In this document: positions 46,166 to 54,749 of the stretch, in pieces | Numbering within the stretch: the first letter of the stretch is position 1 | How the letters are laid out: every line of letters starts with the position of its first letter | DNA from: UBA1672 sp051967755 | GTDB lineage: Bacteria; Pseudomonadota; Alphaproteobacteria; Micavibrionales; Micavibrionaceae | Length of the DNA stretch: 64,000 nt | NCBI GenBank assembly: GCA_051967755.1 | Contig: JBQDYD010000003.1 | Location: 310,001 to 374,000 of the forward strand | Direction of reading: 5' to 3' | Translations under genes and position numbers: made by a program | The notes under the pieces: generated by a model | Told to the model about the DNA's origin: nothing | Seen by the model: only the letters and a program-made list of their open reading frames with translations | The model's database searches: none

Positions 46166-46747
46166 CTAGTTTACCGGCACGGGATCATCATAGATAATCT
46201 CTGTCTTACAGTCTGCTTTTACACCTTTCATCTGGCCGTTTACCAGTTTTAATATATTGGTGCAAACAGAAAGTGATTTAAAGCCCATCGTGGCCCAACC
46301 GTAAGTTTGTGTGTTTTTCTTTAATGTCCCCTGATATAGAGCCGTGTATGAGACCTTCGCACTCAGCTTATCATCAAGATATTCGATATCAGTAAGTGTA
46401 TGACGGATGCGTGTATCAAGAAGCTCATATACGCGTTCTTTTTCATCCTGAATAAAGGATTCTTTTGTTTTAACAATCGTTTCAGGCTTCATATCGCCGC
46501 GGTTCGTAAGAACAGTGTCGGTTAAAATGAAGTCTTCTGTCGGGTATGCTTCTAAAAAGGCACCAATCGCGTTTAAATCAGGCTTAGCCCCTGTGTAAAG
46601 CTCTTCAATATGGTTGAAATGGCTTTCTATATCCAAACCGGTTATGTGCTCCTCTATTTCTAAACTTGAAGAAGCACTATCCTGCGCATACGCAACATTT
46701 AAAGGCATAAATAAAAGCAATAATGTCAGAACCGTAAAGCGTGTCAT
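46166..46747 (-). CDS. Small exported protein of unknown function
   Basis: 193 residues from ATG 46747, preferred to an upstream ATG (46786) because it follows the methyltransferase stop by one base, has AAGG eight bases upstream, and opens a clean Sec signal peptide (MTRFTVLTLLLLFMPLNVAYA). The mature part is about 170 residues, mixed alpha/beta, with two cysteines near the C-terminus (SVCTNIL and KADCKTEI) that could pair. The size and pattern would suit an NTF2-like fold, but I do not recognise it. It is the gene just before lipA in this group. Confidence 0.8.
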   Translation of the reverse strand: MTRFTVLTLLLLFMPLNVAYAQDSASSSLEIEEHITGLDIESHFNHIEELYTGAKPDLNAIGAFLEAYPTEDFILTDTVLTNRGDMKPETIVKTKESFIQDEKERVYELLDTRIRHTLTDIEYLDDKLSAKVSYTALYQGTLKKNTQTYGWATMGFKSLSVCTNILKLVNGQMKGVKADCKTEIIYDDPVPVN

Positions 46748-46748
46748 G

Positions 46749-47477
46749 TTACTTACCTTGCGGCTTTCCGCACAGACAAAAAACACTTAGACCAAAGTAC
46801 TTGTTAAATGAAAACAGGCTCATACGCTCTGCATCATGAATCCCTGTCAGTGTTTTGTTAAGCCAATCAGGGTACAGTTTTAGCTCGCTCTTTGCTTCTA
46901 ATTCTTGGTCAAACAATGCGCGTTTTGTTAAACGTATTGCGGCGACAGCCGGGAAAAGTGAACCAAAGAAATAACGGCTTTTGATTGGTTCCAGCCCTGC
47001 GCCGCGAATGGTTTCTTCCATCATTTCAATGGTATAACGGCGGTAATGTTCCAAAAAGATATCGTGGCCTGACCACATAAATTGGAACGCGGGAACCGTA
47101 ATCAGTAATTGCCCGTCATCAGGCATGGAGTCGGTATATTCCTTAACAAGAGCCACATCATCTGGAACATGTTCCAGAACATCCATCATCAGGATTAGGT
47201 TCTGTGTTGTTTCCTTGATGTTTTTAACGAATTTTATGGGTTTGCCATTGTGCGTTTCTTCAGAGTTTTCTGCATATTCAGGGTCAACACAGACCGCGCT
47301 TTCACAAAAACCATGATCCATAAGTTGCTTAGAAAAAATGCCTGAACCCGCACCGACATCAAGAACCTCATCGACTTTTACGCCGTCAAGAAACTGTCGC
47401 ATAGCGCGCCCTTTAGAGACATAATACCAATGCTCATTGATTTTATCGCCGAGGATTTCTTCTTCTTTCAGATCCAT
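46749..47477 (-). CDS. Class I SAM-dependent methyltransferase
   Basis: 242 residues. Motif I is VLDVGAGSGIFSKQL, motif II acid is in AVCVDPEYAEN, and LILMMDVLEHVPDD is the motif IV/post region, the common plan of UbiG-like methyltransferases. YRRYTIEMMEETIRGAGLE and LFPAVAAIRLTKR further downstream recall methyltransferases found near glycosyltransferases, and the substrate is unknown. AAGGAG precedes the ATG. It overlaps the region of the exported protein's ribosome site by its own stop. Confidence 0.88.
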   Translation of the reverse strand: MDLKEEEILGDKINEHWYYVSKGRAMRQFLDGVKVDEVLDVGAGSGIFSKQLMDHGFCESAVCVDPEYAENSEETHNGKPIKFVKNIKETTQNLILMMDVLEHVPDDVALVKEYTDSMPDDGQLLITVPAFQFMWSGHDIFLEHYRRYTIEMMEETIRGAGLEPIKSRYFFGSLFPAVAAIRLTKRALFDQELEAKSELKLYPDWLNKTLTGIHDAERMSLFSFNKYFGLSVFCLCGKPQGK

Positions 47478-47516
47478 TTTTTGCTCCTTCTCAGATGAGC
47501 AAGATACGCGAATAGC

Positions 47517-48917
47517 CTAGAAATGTATAGCTTTTCCGTACGCGTCAAGAACGCTCTCATGCATCATTTCAGATAATGTCGGGTGCGGGAATACAGTATG
47601 CATTAGTTCCGCCTCGGTTGTCTCAAGGGTTTTGGCAATGCCGTACCCTTGAATCATCTCCGTCACTTCTGCGCCGATCATATGTGCACCAAGCATTTCG
47701 CCTGTTTTCTCATCAAAGATTGTTTTGATCATGCCCTCAGGCTCACCTAAGGCAATGGCTTTACCGTTACCGATGAATGGGAAACGCCCGACTTTAACCT
47801 TATATCCTTGCTCTTTTGCCTTGGCTTCGGTCAAACCGACAGAGGCAATTTGCGGATGACAGTAAGTACAGCCCGGAATGTTAGATTTGTTAAGCGGGTG
47901 AACGTCTTTAACACCTGCGATTTTTTCTACGCAGATGACGCCTTCATGTGATGCTTTGTGCGCAAGCCATGGCGCGCCTGTTACATCACCGATTGCATAG
48001 ACACCTTTTTCATCTGTCTCCAGCCATTCATTGGTTACGATGTGACCGCGGTCTAGCTTAATTTTGGTTTTTTCAAGGCCGATATTCTCAGTATTCGCGA
48101 CGATACCAACAGCAGATATAACGACATCAACCGTAAGCTCTTTATTGCCTTTTGGTGTTTCAACCGTGACTTTGACATTGGATTTTGACTTATCCAATTT
48201 GGCAACTTTGGCACCTGTCATGATTTTCATGCCCTGCTTTTCGAATGCTTTTTTCGCCATAGCAGAGATTTCTTCATCCTCAACAGGAACGATGCGATCC
48301 ATAACCTCAACAACGGTTACATCTGCGCCCATAGAATTATAGAAGCTTGCGAATTCAATACCAATCGCACCGGAGCCGACAACCACAATAGATTTTGGCA
48401 TTTTCTCAGGGGTCATGGCGTGCTTGTATGTCCAAACCTGCTTACCATCAGCCTCCAAACCAGGCAGTTCACGCGCACGTGCACCTGTCGCAAGAATGAT
48501 ATGTTTACCAGATAGGGTATCGGTTGTTTTGCCGTCTTTTTCAACGGCCACTTTCCCTGCACCCTGAAGCTTTCCCCAGCCATCAAAAACAGTAACTTTG
48601 TTCTTTTTGAGAAGATGTTTGATACCACCTGAAAGTTGACTGGCAACGCCGCGAGAGCGTTCAACCACTTTCTTAATATCAAACTTTACCTCCTTGGCAG
48701 ATAAGCCGAATTCATCCAAACGATGCATGAGGTGATAAATCTCACTAGAGCGTAACAAAGCCTTTGTAGGGATACAGCCCCAGTTTAGGCAGATACCGCC
48801 TAAGTGATTGGCTTCAACAACGGCTGTTTTTAAACCGAGTTGTGCTGCTCTGATTGCGGCAACGTAACCACCCGGGCCACCGCCAATAACAATGACATCG
48901 AAATTTTTATCGCTCAT
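47517..48917 (-). CDS. lpdA: Dihydrolipoyl dehydrogenase (E3)
   Basis: 466 residues, the flavoprotein that reoxidises dihydrolipoyl groups of the pyruvate (and 2-oxoglutarate) complexes. FAD site IGGGPGGYVAAIRAAQLG, redox pair C43/C48 in GICLNWGCIP, NAD site VVGSGAIGIEFASFY and the C-terminal HPT...E pair are all present. It lies in the pdh gene run, separated from pdhC by two small genes. Confidence 0.95.
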   Translation of the reverse strand: MSDKNFDVIVIGGGPGGYVAAIRAAQLGLKTAVVEANHLGGICLNWGCIPTKALLRSSEIYHLMHRLDEFGLSAKEVKFDIKKVVERSRGVASQLSGGIKHLLKKNKVTVFDGWGKLQGAGKVAVEKDGKTTDTLSGKHIILATGARARELPGLEADGKQVWTYKHAMTPEKMPKSIVVVGSGAIGIEFASFYNSMGADVTVVEVMDRIVPVEDEEISAMAKKAFEKQGMKIMTGAKVAKLDKSKSNVKVTVETPKGNKELTVDVVISAVGIVANTENIGLEKTKIKLDRGHIVTNEWLETDEKGVYAIGDVTGAPWLAHKASHEGVICVEKIAGVKDVHPLNKSNIPGCTYCHPQIASVGLTEAKAKEQGYKVKVGRFPFIGNGKAIALGEPEGMIKTIFDEKTGEMLGAHMIGAEVTEMIQGYGIAKTLETTEAELMHTVFPHPTLSEMMHESVLDAYGKAIHF

Positions 48918-48953
48918 GGATCTACCTTTATTACCTAAGTCGTTATTTCAAAA

Positions 48954-49490
48954 TTATTCTCCGCCAAAAATATCATCAAAGAATTGCTCAATATGATGAA
49001 GGGATTCGGCGCGTAACGGGTCTTCGGGGAATTTTGCAAACGCGCCGTCAGGGCCGTACATAACCATTGGCTTGTTATACATCAACGCCAGAGAAACTTC
49101 GTTACGTGTACCATGTGAACCCGGAAGTATCACCAGTGCTTTACTGGTCATGACATTTACCAAATTGCGGCTAAACGGCATAACATCATTCTGCGCTTTT
49201 GCACTTAACGGAGTAATCATGGGCACTTCGATATAGGGGTTTGGGTATTCCTCTGTATCAAGTTTTTGTCCCTTATAATCAACTGCGGGCAGGATACCAA
49301 TGGCAACACCTTTGCGCCCTTCAGTTTCCGTGAAGCCGCGGGCGACCTCAGTCATAACGCCCGCGCCAGCGCCAGTCAAAAGGTTATACCCTCTGTTCGC
49401 AATCAGCTCCCCCACCGGATAGGCATAGTCTTCCCAACTCTCTTCGTGGGATCCCATAACACCAACAATAGGATATCTGTTTACACTCAT
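48954..49490 (-). CDS. LOG-like Rossmann protein (TIGR00725 / LDcluster4 type)
   Basis: 178 residues from ATG 49490. GVMGSHEESWEDY at the start, LLTGAGAGVMTEVARGF in the middle and LPGSHGTRNEVSLAL are a variant of the LOG/lysine-decarboxylase-like fold, whose usual PGGxGTxxE reads PGSHGTRNE. LOG enzymes release free cytokinin bases from nucleotides, while bacterial relatives of this subgroup have no settled role. A TTG nine bases earlier is a less likely start. It follows the small lipoprotein by two bases and precedes lpdA. Confidence 0.75.
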   Translation of the reverse strand: MSVNRYPIVGVMGSHEESWEDYAYPVGELIANRGYNLLTGAGAGVMTEVARGFTETEGRKGVAIGILPAVDYKGQKLDTEEYPNPYIEVPMITPLSAKAQNDVMPFSRNLVNVMTSKALVILPGSHGTRNEVSLALMYNKPMVMYGPDGAFAKFPEDPLRAESLHHIEQFFDDIFGGE

Positions 49491-49492
49491 AC

Positions 49493-49675
49493 TTAACAAT
49501 TACCTTTTTTCGCTTGTCCGGGAGGGCAAAAGTCACCCTTTTTGTCATCGCCGATTTCGACCTGATACCCGTCACCTTTTACAGTGACGTCTGGTGTATC
49601 ACCTTTGACAGTTGTGTTACATCCTGCGAGGGCAAGGCTGGAAAATGTGAACGTAGCTAAAAGAAAAAGTCTCAT
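49493..49675 (-). CDS. Tiny lipoprotein with CPPGQAKKG tail
   Basis: 60 residues. The signal peptide MRLFLLATFTFSSLALAGC ends in a lipobox at C19, and AAAGGTGG stands upstream of the ATG, so this is very likely a real gene despite its size. The mature part is about 42 residues with a repeated TVKGD (twice) and ends CPPGQAKKGNC. The CPPG-x-AKK motif recalls the C-termini of CigR/RcnB-type exported proteins; function unknown. It sits between pdhC and the LOG-like gene, two bases from the latter. Confidence 0.8.
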   Translation of the reverse strand: MRLFLLATFTFSSLALAGCNTTVKGDTPDVTVKGDGYQVEIGDDKKGDFCPPGQAKKGNC

Positions 49676-49699
49676 GGGCTAAACCACCTTTCATATTGT

Positions 49700-50962
49700 T
49701 TATACCAACATACTAACGGGGTTTTCGATATATTGTTTGAAAATTTGTAAATATTCTGCGCCAACTGCCCCATCAACTGATCTGTGATCTACTGAGAGCG
49801 TGCAGCTCATAACGGTTTTAATTTCAACTTGTCCGTTTACAACAACGGTGCGTTGCTCCCCTGCTCCGATGGCGAGGATACAGCCCTGCGGCGGGTTCAA
49901 AATTGCGCCGAATTGCTTGACGCCAAACATTCCCAAGTTAGAAACAGTGAATGATCCACCCTGAAATTCCTCGGGTTTTAGCTTTCCTTCGCGTGCACGT
50001 CCGGCGAGGTCTTTTACCTCCTCAGAAATTGCGCGCAGACCTTTATCTTCCGCACTTTTTACAATTGGTGTAATTAATCCGTTCGGTGTAGATACGGCAA
50101 CGGAAACATCAGCCTTGAGGTATTGATGAACGGCTTCATCTGTCCATGCAACATTGGCCGCAGGGTATGCCTTAAGAGCCATAGCAGCAGCCTTAACGAT
50201 AAAGTCATTAACCGAGAGCTTAAACTCACCGTTGGCTTTATCATTCAGCTCTTTACGCGCGCCGAGTAGATTATCGAGCACACAATCAATTGTCAGATAG
50301 AAATGCGGAACATTTTGTTTGGATTCAGTCAGGCGTTTGGCTGTTACCTTCTTAATGTTATTGTTTGGAATTTCTTTATAAGCCATTCCAAATACATTCA
50401 CTTTCACATCCGGGTCATCGTATGTGGTTGTTTGCGCTTGTGAAGGTTGCGCACCAGCCTTAGGAGCGTTTTCAATATCGGCTTTAACGATACGCCCACG
50501 TGGCCCTGAACCTTTGATTGTTGAGATATCAATATTCTTTTCCGCAGCCAAACGTTTTGCAAGCGGTGAAGCAAAAACACGATCACTCTTTGACGATTGT
50601 GCTTGGGGCTTGGCGCTTGGCGCAGTTGGCTGGGTTTCTGTTTTTGGCGCTTCTTGTGGTTTTTCTGCGGTTGCAGGTGCGGGCGCTGCAGAAACGTCAC
50701 CTATATCATTGGCTGTTTCGCCCTCTTCCAGTAATACCGCAATCACATCATTAACGGGAACATTTTCAGTCCCCTCTGCGATAATAATTTTCCCAATGAC
50801 ACCTTCATCAACGGCTTCGACTTCCATTGTGGCTTTGTCAGTTTCAATTTCGGCGATAACATCACCGGACTCAACAGAGTCACCTTCGGATTTTAACCAT
50901 TTTGCAAGTGTGCCCTCTGTCATGGTTGGGGAGAGAGCCGGCATAGTAATGTTTATAGGCAT
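49700..50962 (-). CDS. pdhC: Pyruvate dehydrogenase E2, dihydrolipoamide acetyltransferase
   Basis: 420 residues. Lipoyl domain 1-80 with lipoyl-lysine K43 (ETDKATME), an Ala/Pro linker, a peripheral subunit-binding domain (about 127-163, SPLAKRLAAEKNIDISTIKG), and a catalytic domain ending with DHRSVDGAVGAEYL, which carries the catalytic His and Asp. It transfers acetyl from lipoyl to CoA and forms the complex core. The lipoyl domain is nearly the same as that of PdhB. It lies 70 bp downstream of pdhB. Confidence 0.96.
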   Translation of the reverse strand: MPINITMPALSPTMTEGTLAKWLKSEGDSVESGDVIAEIETDKATMEVEAVDEGVIGKIIIAEGTENVPVNDVIAVLLEEGETANDIGDVSAAPAPATAEKPQEAPKTETQPTAPSAKPQAQSSKSDRVFASPLAKRLAAEKNIDISTIKGSGPRGRIVKADIENAPKAGAQPSQAQTTTYDDPDVKVNVFGMAYKEIPNNNIKKVTAKRLTESKQNVPHFYLTIDCVLDNLLGARKELNDKANGEFKLSVNDFIVKAAAMALKAYPAANVAWTDEAVHQYLKADVSVAVSTPNGLITPIVKSAEDKGLRAISEEVKDLAGRAREGKLKPEEFQGGSFTVSNLGMFGVKQFGAILNPPQGCILAIGAGEQRTVVVNGQVEIKTVMSCTLSVDHRSVDGAVGAEYLQIFKQYIENPVSMLV

Positions 50963-51032
50963 TGACGATACGCATTCATGTTAAAAGTTGACGTTAATTA
51001 CAATAAGTATCCCGCGGTACGATGACATTGAT

Positions 51033-52466
51033 TTAGTCAGCGTAACAAACCTTTTTAGCCGCCTCAACGATATGTTGAGATTGCGGTAGTGCTAATGCTT
51101 CCAGATTCGCGGCATATGGTAAAGGTACATCTGCGGCACAGACACGTGCAACAGGGGCATCCAGATAATCAAAGGCATGCTCACCACAAAGAGCGGCAAT
51201 TTCGGCGCCAATCCCTGCAAATTCCCATCCCTCTTCCACAGATACGATGCGATTTGTTTTCTTAACACTTTCCAAAATTGTCCAGCGATCAAGCGGGCGA
51301 ATCGTACGAAGGTTAATGACTTCCGCATCGATGCCTTGTTTTTCAAGTTCTGCTGCTGCTTCTAAAGCTTTACCAACCATGATGGAAAACGCTACGATTG
51401 TGACATCACTTCCGCTACGCTCAATTTTCGCGCGACCAATCGGAATGACGTAATCTTCGTCGGTTGGTACATCATGCTTTTCACCGTATAAAAGCTCATT
51501 TTCCAAGAACACCACAGGGTTCGGATCTCGAATTGCTGCCTTCATAAGACCTTTAGCATCAGAGGCAGACCAAGGTGACACCACTTTCAAGCCCGGGACA
51601 TGTCCATACCAACTGGCGTAACATTGTGAGTGTTGAGCCGCAACGCGGGATGCCGCGCCGTTAGGGCCACGGAACACGATAGGACAACCTAGCTTACCGC
51701 CCGCCATATATAAGGTTTTGGCGGCAGAGTTAATGATATGGTCAATGGCCTGCATACCAAAGTTCCAAGTCATGAACTCAACAATCGGCTTTAGGCCGTT
51801 CATCGCAGAACCGACTGCAATGCCTGCAAAGCCGTGTTCAGTAATCGGAGTGTCAATCACGCGCTTGGCACCAAATTCATCAAGCAAACCTTGTGAAACT
51901 TTATACGCGCCTTGATACTCGGCAACCTCTTCACCCATTAGGTAAACAGTGTCATCGTTACGCATTTCCTCTGCCATGGCATCGCGTAATGCTTCGCGAA
52001 CGCTTAATTCTTGTGTGCTTTCAAAGAAAGGTGCTTCGTCAAATGCAGGTGGCTCAATAACATGTCCTTGCGCATAAAGAATGTCGCGGTTTTCAATATC
52101 CGCGCCAGCGGGCTGATCTGCCGACATACCAGAGCTCACACTCTCCTCTGTTGTCTGTTGTACATCGTCATTAGATGGGGCTGAGATAACTGCGGCATCA
52201 ACATCAATGTCGTCTGCGCTCTCTCCGTCTTCTAAAAGAACTGCGATCGGTGTATTGACTGCAACGCCTTCTGTGCCTTCCGCGATGAGGATTTTACCAA
52301 GTATGCCTTCATCTACGGCCTCAACTTCCATTGTGGCTTTGTCTGTTTCAATTTCCGCGATGACGTCGCCTGATTCAACAGAATCCCCTTCGGCCTTTAG
52401 CCATTTTGCAAGGTTTCCTTCTGTCATCGTTGGCGATAGCGCCGGCATTAAAATTTGCGTAGGCAT
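51033..52466 (-). CDS. pdhB: Pyruvate dehydrogenase E1 beta with N-terminal lipoyl domain
   Basis: 477 residues. Residues 1-80 form a lipoyl domain with K43 in ETDKATME, then a linker of about 70 residues, then the E1-beta transketolase-like domain from about 150 (LSVREALRDAMAEEM, GEEVAEYQGAYKVSQGL, ITEHGFAGIAVGSA) with the C-terminal ENRIVSVEEGWEFAG-type region. E1 beta with its own lipoyl domain is a known alphaproteobacterial trait. It follows pdhA by one base. Confidence 0.96.
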   Translation of the reverse strand: MPTQILMPALSPTMTEGNLAKWLKAEGDSVESGDVIAEIETDKATMEVEAVDEGILGKILIAEGTEGVAVNTPIAVLLEDGESADDIDVDAAVISAPSNDDVQQTTEESVSSGMSADQPAGADIENRDILYAQGHVIEPPAFDEAPFFESTQELSVREALRDAMAEEMRNDDTVYLMGEEVAEYQGAYKVSQGLLDEFGAKRVIDTPITEHGFAGIAVGSAMNGLKPIVEFMTWNFGMQAIDHIINSAAKTLYMAGGKLGCPIVFRGPNGAASRVAAQHSQCYASWYGHVPGLKVVSPWSASDAKGLMKAAIRDPNPVVFLENELLYGEKHDVPTDEDYVIPIGRAKIERSGSDVTIVAFSIMVGKALEAAAELEKQGIDAEVINLRTIRPLDRWTILESVKKTNRIVSVEEGWEFAGIGAEIAALCGEHAFDYLDAPVARVCAADVPLPYAANLEALALPQSQHIVEAAKKVCYAD

Positions 52467-52467
52467 T

Positions 52468-53496
52468 TTAAGCAGTCTCCACTAATACGTCTGTCCATAG
52501 GTCATGTTCCGGTGGTTCCGGATTTTCTTGAGCGAATGTTGCCGCTTCGTTTACGATTGCCTTGATTTCTTTATCAATCGCCTTGATATCGGCTTCGTCT
52601 ACGCCCTTATCCTGTAGCATGTCTTTAATATGCGTAATCGGGTCACGATCTTGTTTCATAGACGCGACCTCTTCTTTTGTGCGGTATTTCGCAGGGTCGG
52701 ACATAGAGTGCCCGCGATAGCGATAGGTCATGACTTCCAGAATGTAAGGGCCGTTTCCTGTGCGGATATAATCAAGAGCCTGTCTGGCCGCGGCCTGAAC
52801 AGTCAGGATGTCCATGCCATCAACTTGCTCTCCCGGGATTCCGTAGCCCTCGCCCCTGCGATAAAGCTGACCTGCTGAGGAGCGTGATACACTTGTGCCC
52901 ATTCCATATTGGTTGTTTTCAATAACGAACAGTACAGGAAGATCCCATAGAGCGGCCATATTGTAGCATTCAGCGACTTGCCCTTGGTTTGATGCGCCGT
53001 CGCCCATATAGGCAATCGCAACGCCGTTATCTTCTTTATATTTATGTGCGAAACCTAAGCCCGCGCCGATCGACGTGCTTGCACCGACAATCCCATGACC
53101 GCCGAAGAAGTTCTTTTCCAAACTAAACATGTGCATAGAGCCACCCTTACCACGAGAATAGCCATCTATACGCCCTGTTAGCTCAGCCATAATGCCTTTC
53201 GGATCCATATCACAAGCGAGCATGTGCGCGTGATCACGATATGATGTTACGACTGTATCCTGCGGTTCTTGTACGGATGATATGCCCGTTACAACGGCCT
53301 CTTGCCCAATGTAAAGGTGACAGAAACCACCAATCAGGCCCATACCGTATAATTGACCTGCTTTTTCTTCAAAACGTCTGATAAGAAGCATATCAGAATA
53401 GAATTTCTTTAACTCTTCTACCGATGGCTCGGGAGAGGTATTCGATCCCTGCTTCTTTTTATTTGAGGATTTTTTTTGCTTTTTTTGTTGTGCCAC
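52468..53496 (-). CDS. pdhA: Pyruvate dehydrogenase E1 alpha
   Basis: 342 residues; binds thiamine diphosphate and decarboxylates pyruvate. The TPP motif is GDGASNQGQ...ENNQYGMGTS, and the phosphorylation-loop equivalent is YRYRGHSMSDPAKYRT. A lysine-rich N-terminal leader of about 20 residues precedes the fold. Translation begins at GTG 53496, supported by the strong GGGAGGA site. A 156-bp gap separates it from the ftsB-like gene, where the pdh promoter probably lies. Confidence 0.95.
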   Translation of the reverse strand: MAQQKKQKKSSNKKKQGSNTSPEPSVEELKKFYSDMLLIRRFEEKAGQLYGMGLIGGFCHLYIGQEAVVTGISSVQEPQDTVVTSYRDHAHMLACDMDPKGIMAELTGRIDGYSRGKGGSMHMFSLEKNFFGGHGIVGASTSIGAGLGFAHKYKEDNGVAIAYMGDGASNQGQVAECYNMAALWDLPVLFVIENNQYGMGTSVSRSSAGQLYRRGEGYGIPGEQVDGMDILTVQAAARQALDYIRTGNGPYILEVMTYRYRGHSMSDPAKYRTKEEVASMKQDRDPITHIKDMLQDKGVDEADIKAIDKEIKAIVNEAATFAQENPEPPEHDLWTDVLVETA

Positions 53497-53652
53497 GAAG
53501 ATAATCCTCCCTGATTAACTAGGCTGTAACTCATAACTTCTACAGAAAGAAGTGCTACACCATTTTATTAAGGATTACCAGTGAAAAAAGCAAGTTTTGT
53601 GCGGTGCAACATATTGTAATGTAAGGGAAAAACGTGATTATAGAAATAAAAA

Positions 53653-53964
53653 CTAACGCCTTACGACGACCATCTCATTTTTACTATTATATCCAAGGAT
53701 ATAGCGTGCCTGCTCTTCTAACATATCTGGCGATAATGTATCAGGGCGCAACAATTTAACGCGCTGCTCCATGTCAAAGCTCTTTTGCTCTAACGCAGAA
53801 AGTTGTTTTTCTTTCATGCTGACGACAGGAGCAAGCGTATATAAACGAGAGTAGCTGTAACGACCGAAAGCCATGTGGTAGGAAAAATATATCGTTAAGC
53901 AGAGCCCTACCAATAGCAGGGCATTTTTCTTTGCAACGATTAAGATATCCACAGTTTCTTTCAT
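53653..53964 (-). CDS. FtsB/DivIC-type septum formation protein
   Basis: 103 residues from ATG 53964 (the frame opens at a TTG 36 bases earlier). One membrane segment (about 13-30), then a coiled-coil-like stretch (SMKEKQLSALEQKSFDMEQRV split over about 50-70) and the C-terminal LRPDTLSPDMLEEQARYILGY, the DivIC signature with its E-x-x-A-R. It should join the FtsQLB subcomplex of the divisome. The place between eno and pdhA is the usual one in alphaproteobacteria. No clear ribosome site. Confidence 0.86.
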   Translation of the reverse strand: MKETVDILIVAKKNALLLVGLCLTIYFSYHMAFGRYSYSRLYTLAPVVSMKEKQLSALEQKSFDMEQRVKLLRPDTLSPDMLEEQARYILGYNSKNEMVVVRR

Positions 53965-54083
53965 AAAAACTATAGAATCACAAACAAAGCTGTGGATCAA
54001 GTTGAAAAATGTATTAGATTCAATGCTTTAATGAGAACATAAAAAGAACAACCGAGGGTAAGTTACTTATTTGATTCAATTTT

Positions 54084-54686
54084 TTATTCACATATATTTT
54101 TTTGTTTTTTCTCACTTAGGTAAGGCCACATATTTGCATAAGGTACGGTCTCTTTTAAAATTGTGATGTCACACGATGAAACAGTCCAAATCCCACGTGC
54201 AATTTCATCCTCTAACTGGCCGCTGCGCCATCCTGATGCGCCAACAAAAACATTCAGGTTGTTATTATGCGTAAAATCAGGCAAGCGATCCTTATTCAGC
54301 CTTTTGTAGTTAAAAACCGATAAGGGCTGTGTTGTCCATTTTGATGCCGCCCTTGGTCGTTCAAAGGCCGCAACCTTTACAAGCGGGAAGCCAACCGGGC
54401 CGCCTTTGTATAGGGTTGCATAACTCTCATCAACGCCAAAGTCAGAAGGCGCAATATTGATCATTGGTTGATTGATCACGATACCTTTTGCGCCCCAAAA
54501 TGTATGCTCAAAGATATAAATTACGGTTTTTTGGAAAAACGGATCACCGTCTAATTTTTTTGTTGCTATTAGCAACTTTCCTGTGTGGCCGCGATAATAT
54601 CCCAATAAGCTGGGGATTGCGATTAGGATCGCCGCAATCAAGAAGTACGGCCTTGTGTCACGGCTGCGTGTTTTAGATTTATTCAT
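54084..54686 (-). CDS. YqgE/AlgH-family protein with N-terminal membrane anchor
   Basis: 200 residues. From about residue 34 it matches UPF0301: GKLLIATKKLDGDPFF, GIVINQPM, GGPVGFPLV and GASGWRSGQLEDEI. The first 33 residues add a basic stretch (KSKTRSRDTR) and a membrane segment (about 14-30), which normal cytoplasmic YqgE lacks, so this copy should be anchored with the domain either side of the inner membrane. Its start codon lies inside a perfect inverted repeat and no ribosome site is seen. It is 63 bp after eno on the same strand. The role of the family is not settled. Confidence 0.85.
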   Translation of the reverse strand: MNKSKTRSRDTRPYFLIAAILIAIPSLLGYYRGHTGKLLIATKKLDGDPFFQKTVIYIFEHTFWGAKGIVINQPMINIAPSDFGVDESYATLYKGGPVGFPLVKVAAFERPRAASKWTTQPLSVFNYKRLNKDRLPDFTHNNNLNVFVGASGWRSGQLEDEIARGIWTVSSCDITILKETVPYANMWPYLSEKKQKNICE

Positions 54687-54714
54687 GGCCGCAGAATATC
54701 AAAAACGCGGCCAT
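54685..54714 (-). promoter_or_regulatory. Hairpin enclosing the yqgE start codon
   Basis: Arms ATGGCCGC (54685-54692) and GCGGCCAT (54707-54714) form a perfect eight-pair GC-rich stem with a 14-base loop. The arm nearest the gene contains the first two bases of the yqgE start codon. It could block initiation, act as a weak attenuator between eno and yqgE (no T tract follows), or be a protein-binding palindrome. Confidence 0.55.
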
Positions 54715-54749
54715 CAGAAAATAAATTTAACCTGGTCTAATCCGAAATA

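Noticed and set aside
50424..50984. 186-codon plus-strand frame opposite pdhC
   Set aside because: It is Ser/Thr/Ala-rich low-complexity sequence produced by reading the opposite strand of the lipoyl domain and linker; no family pattern.
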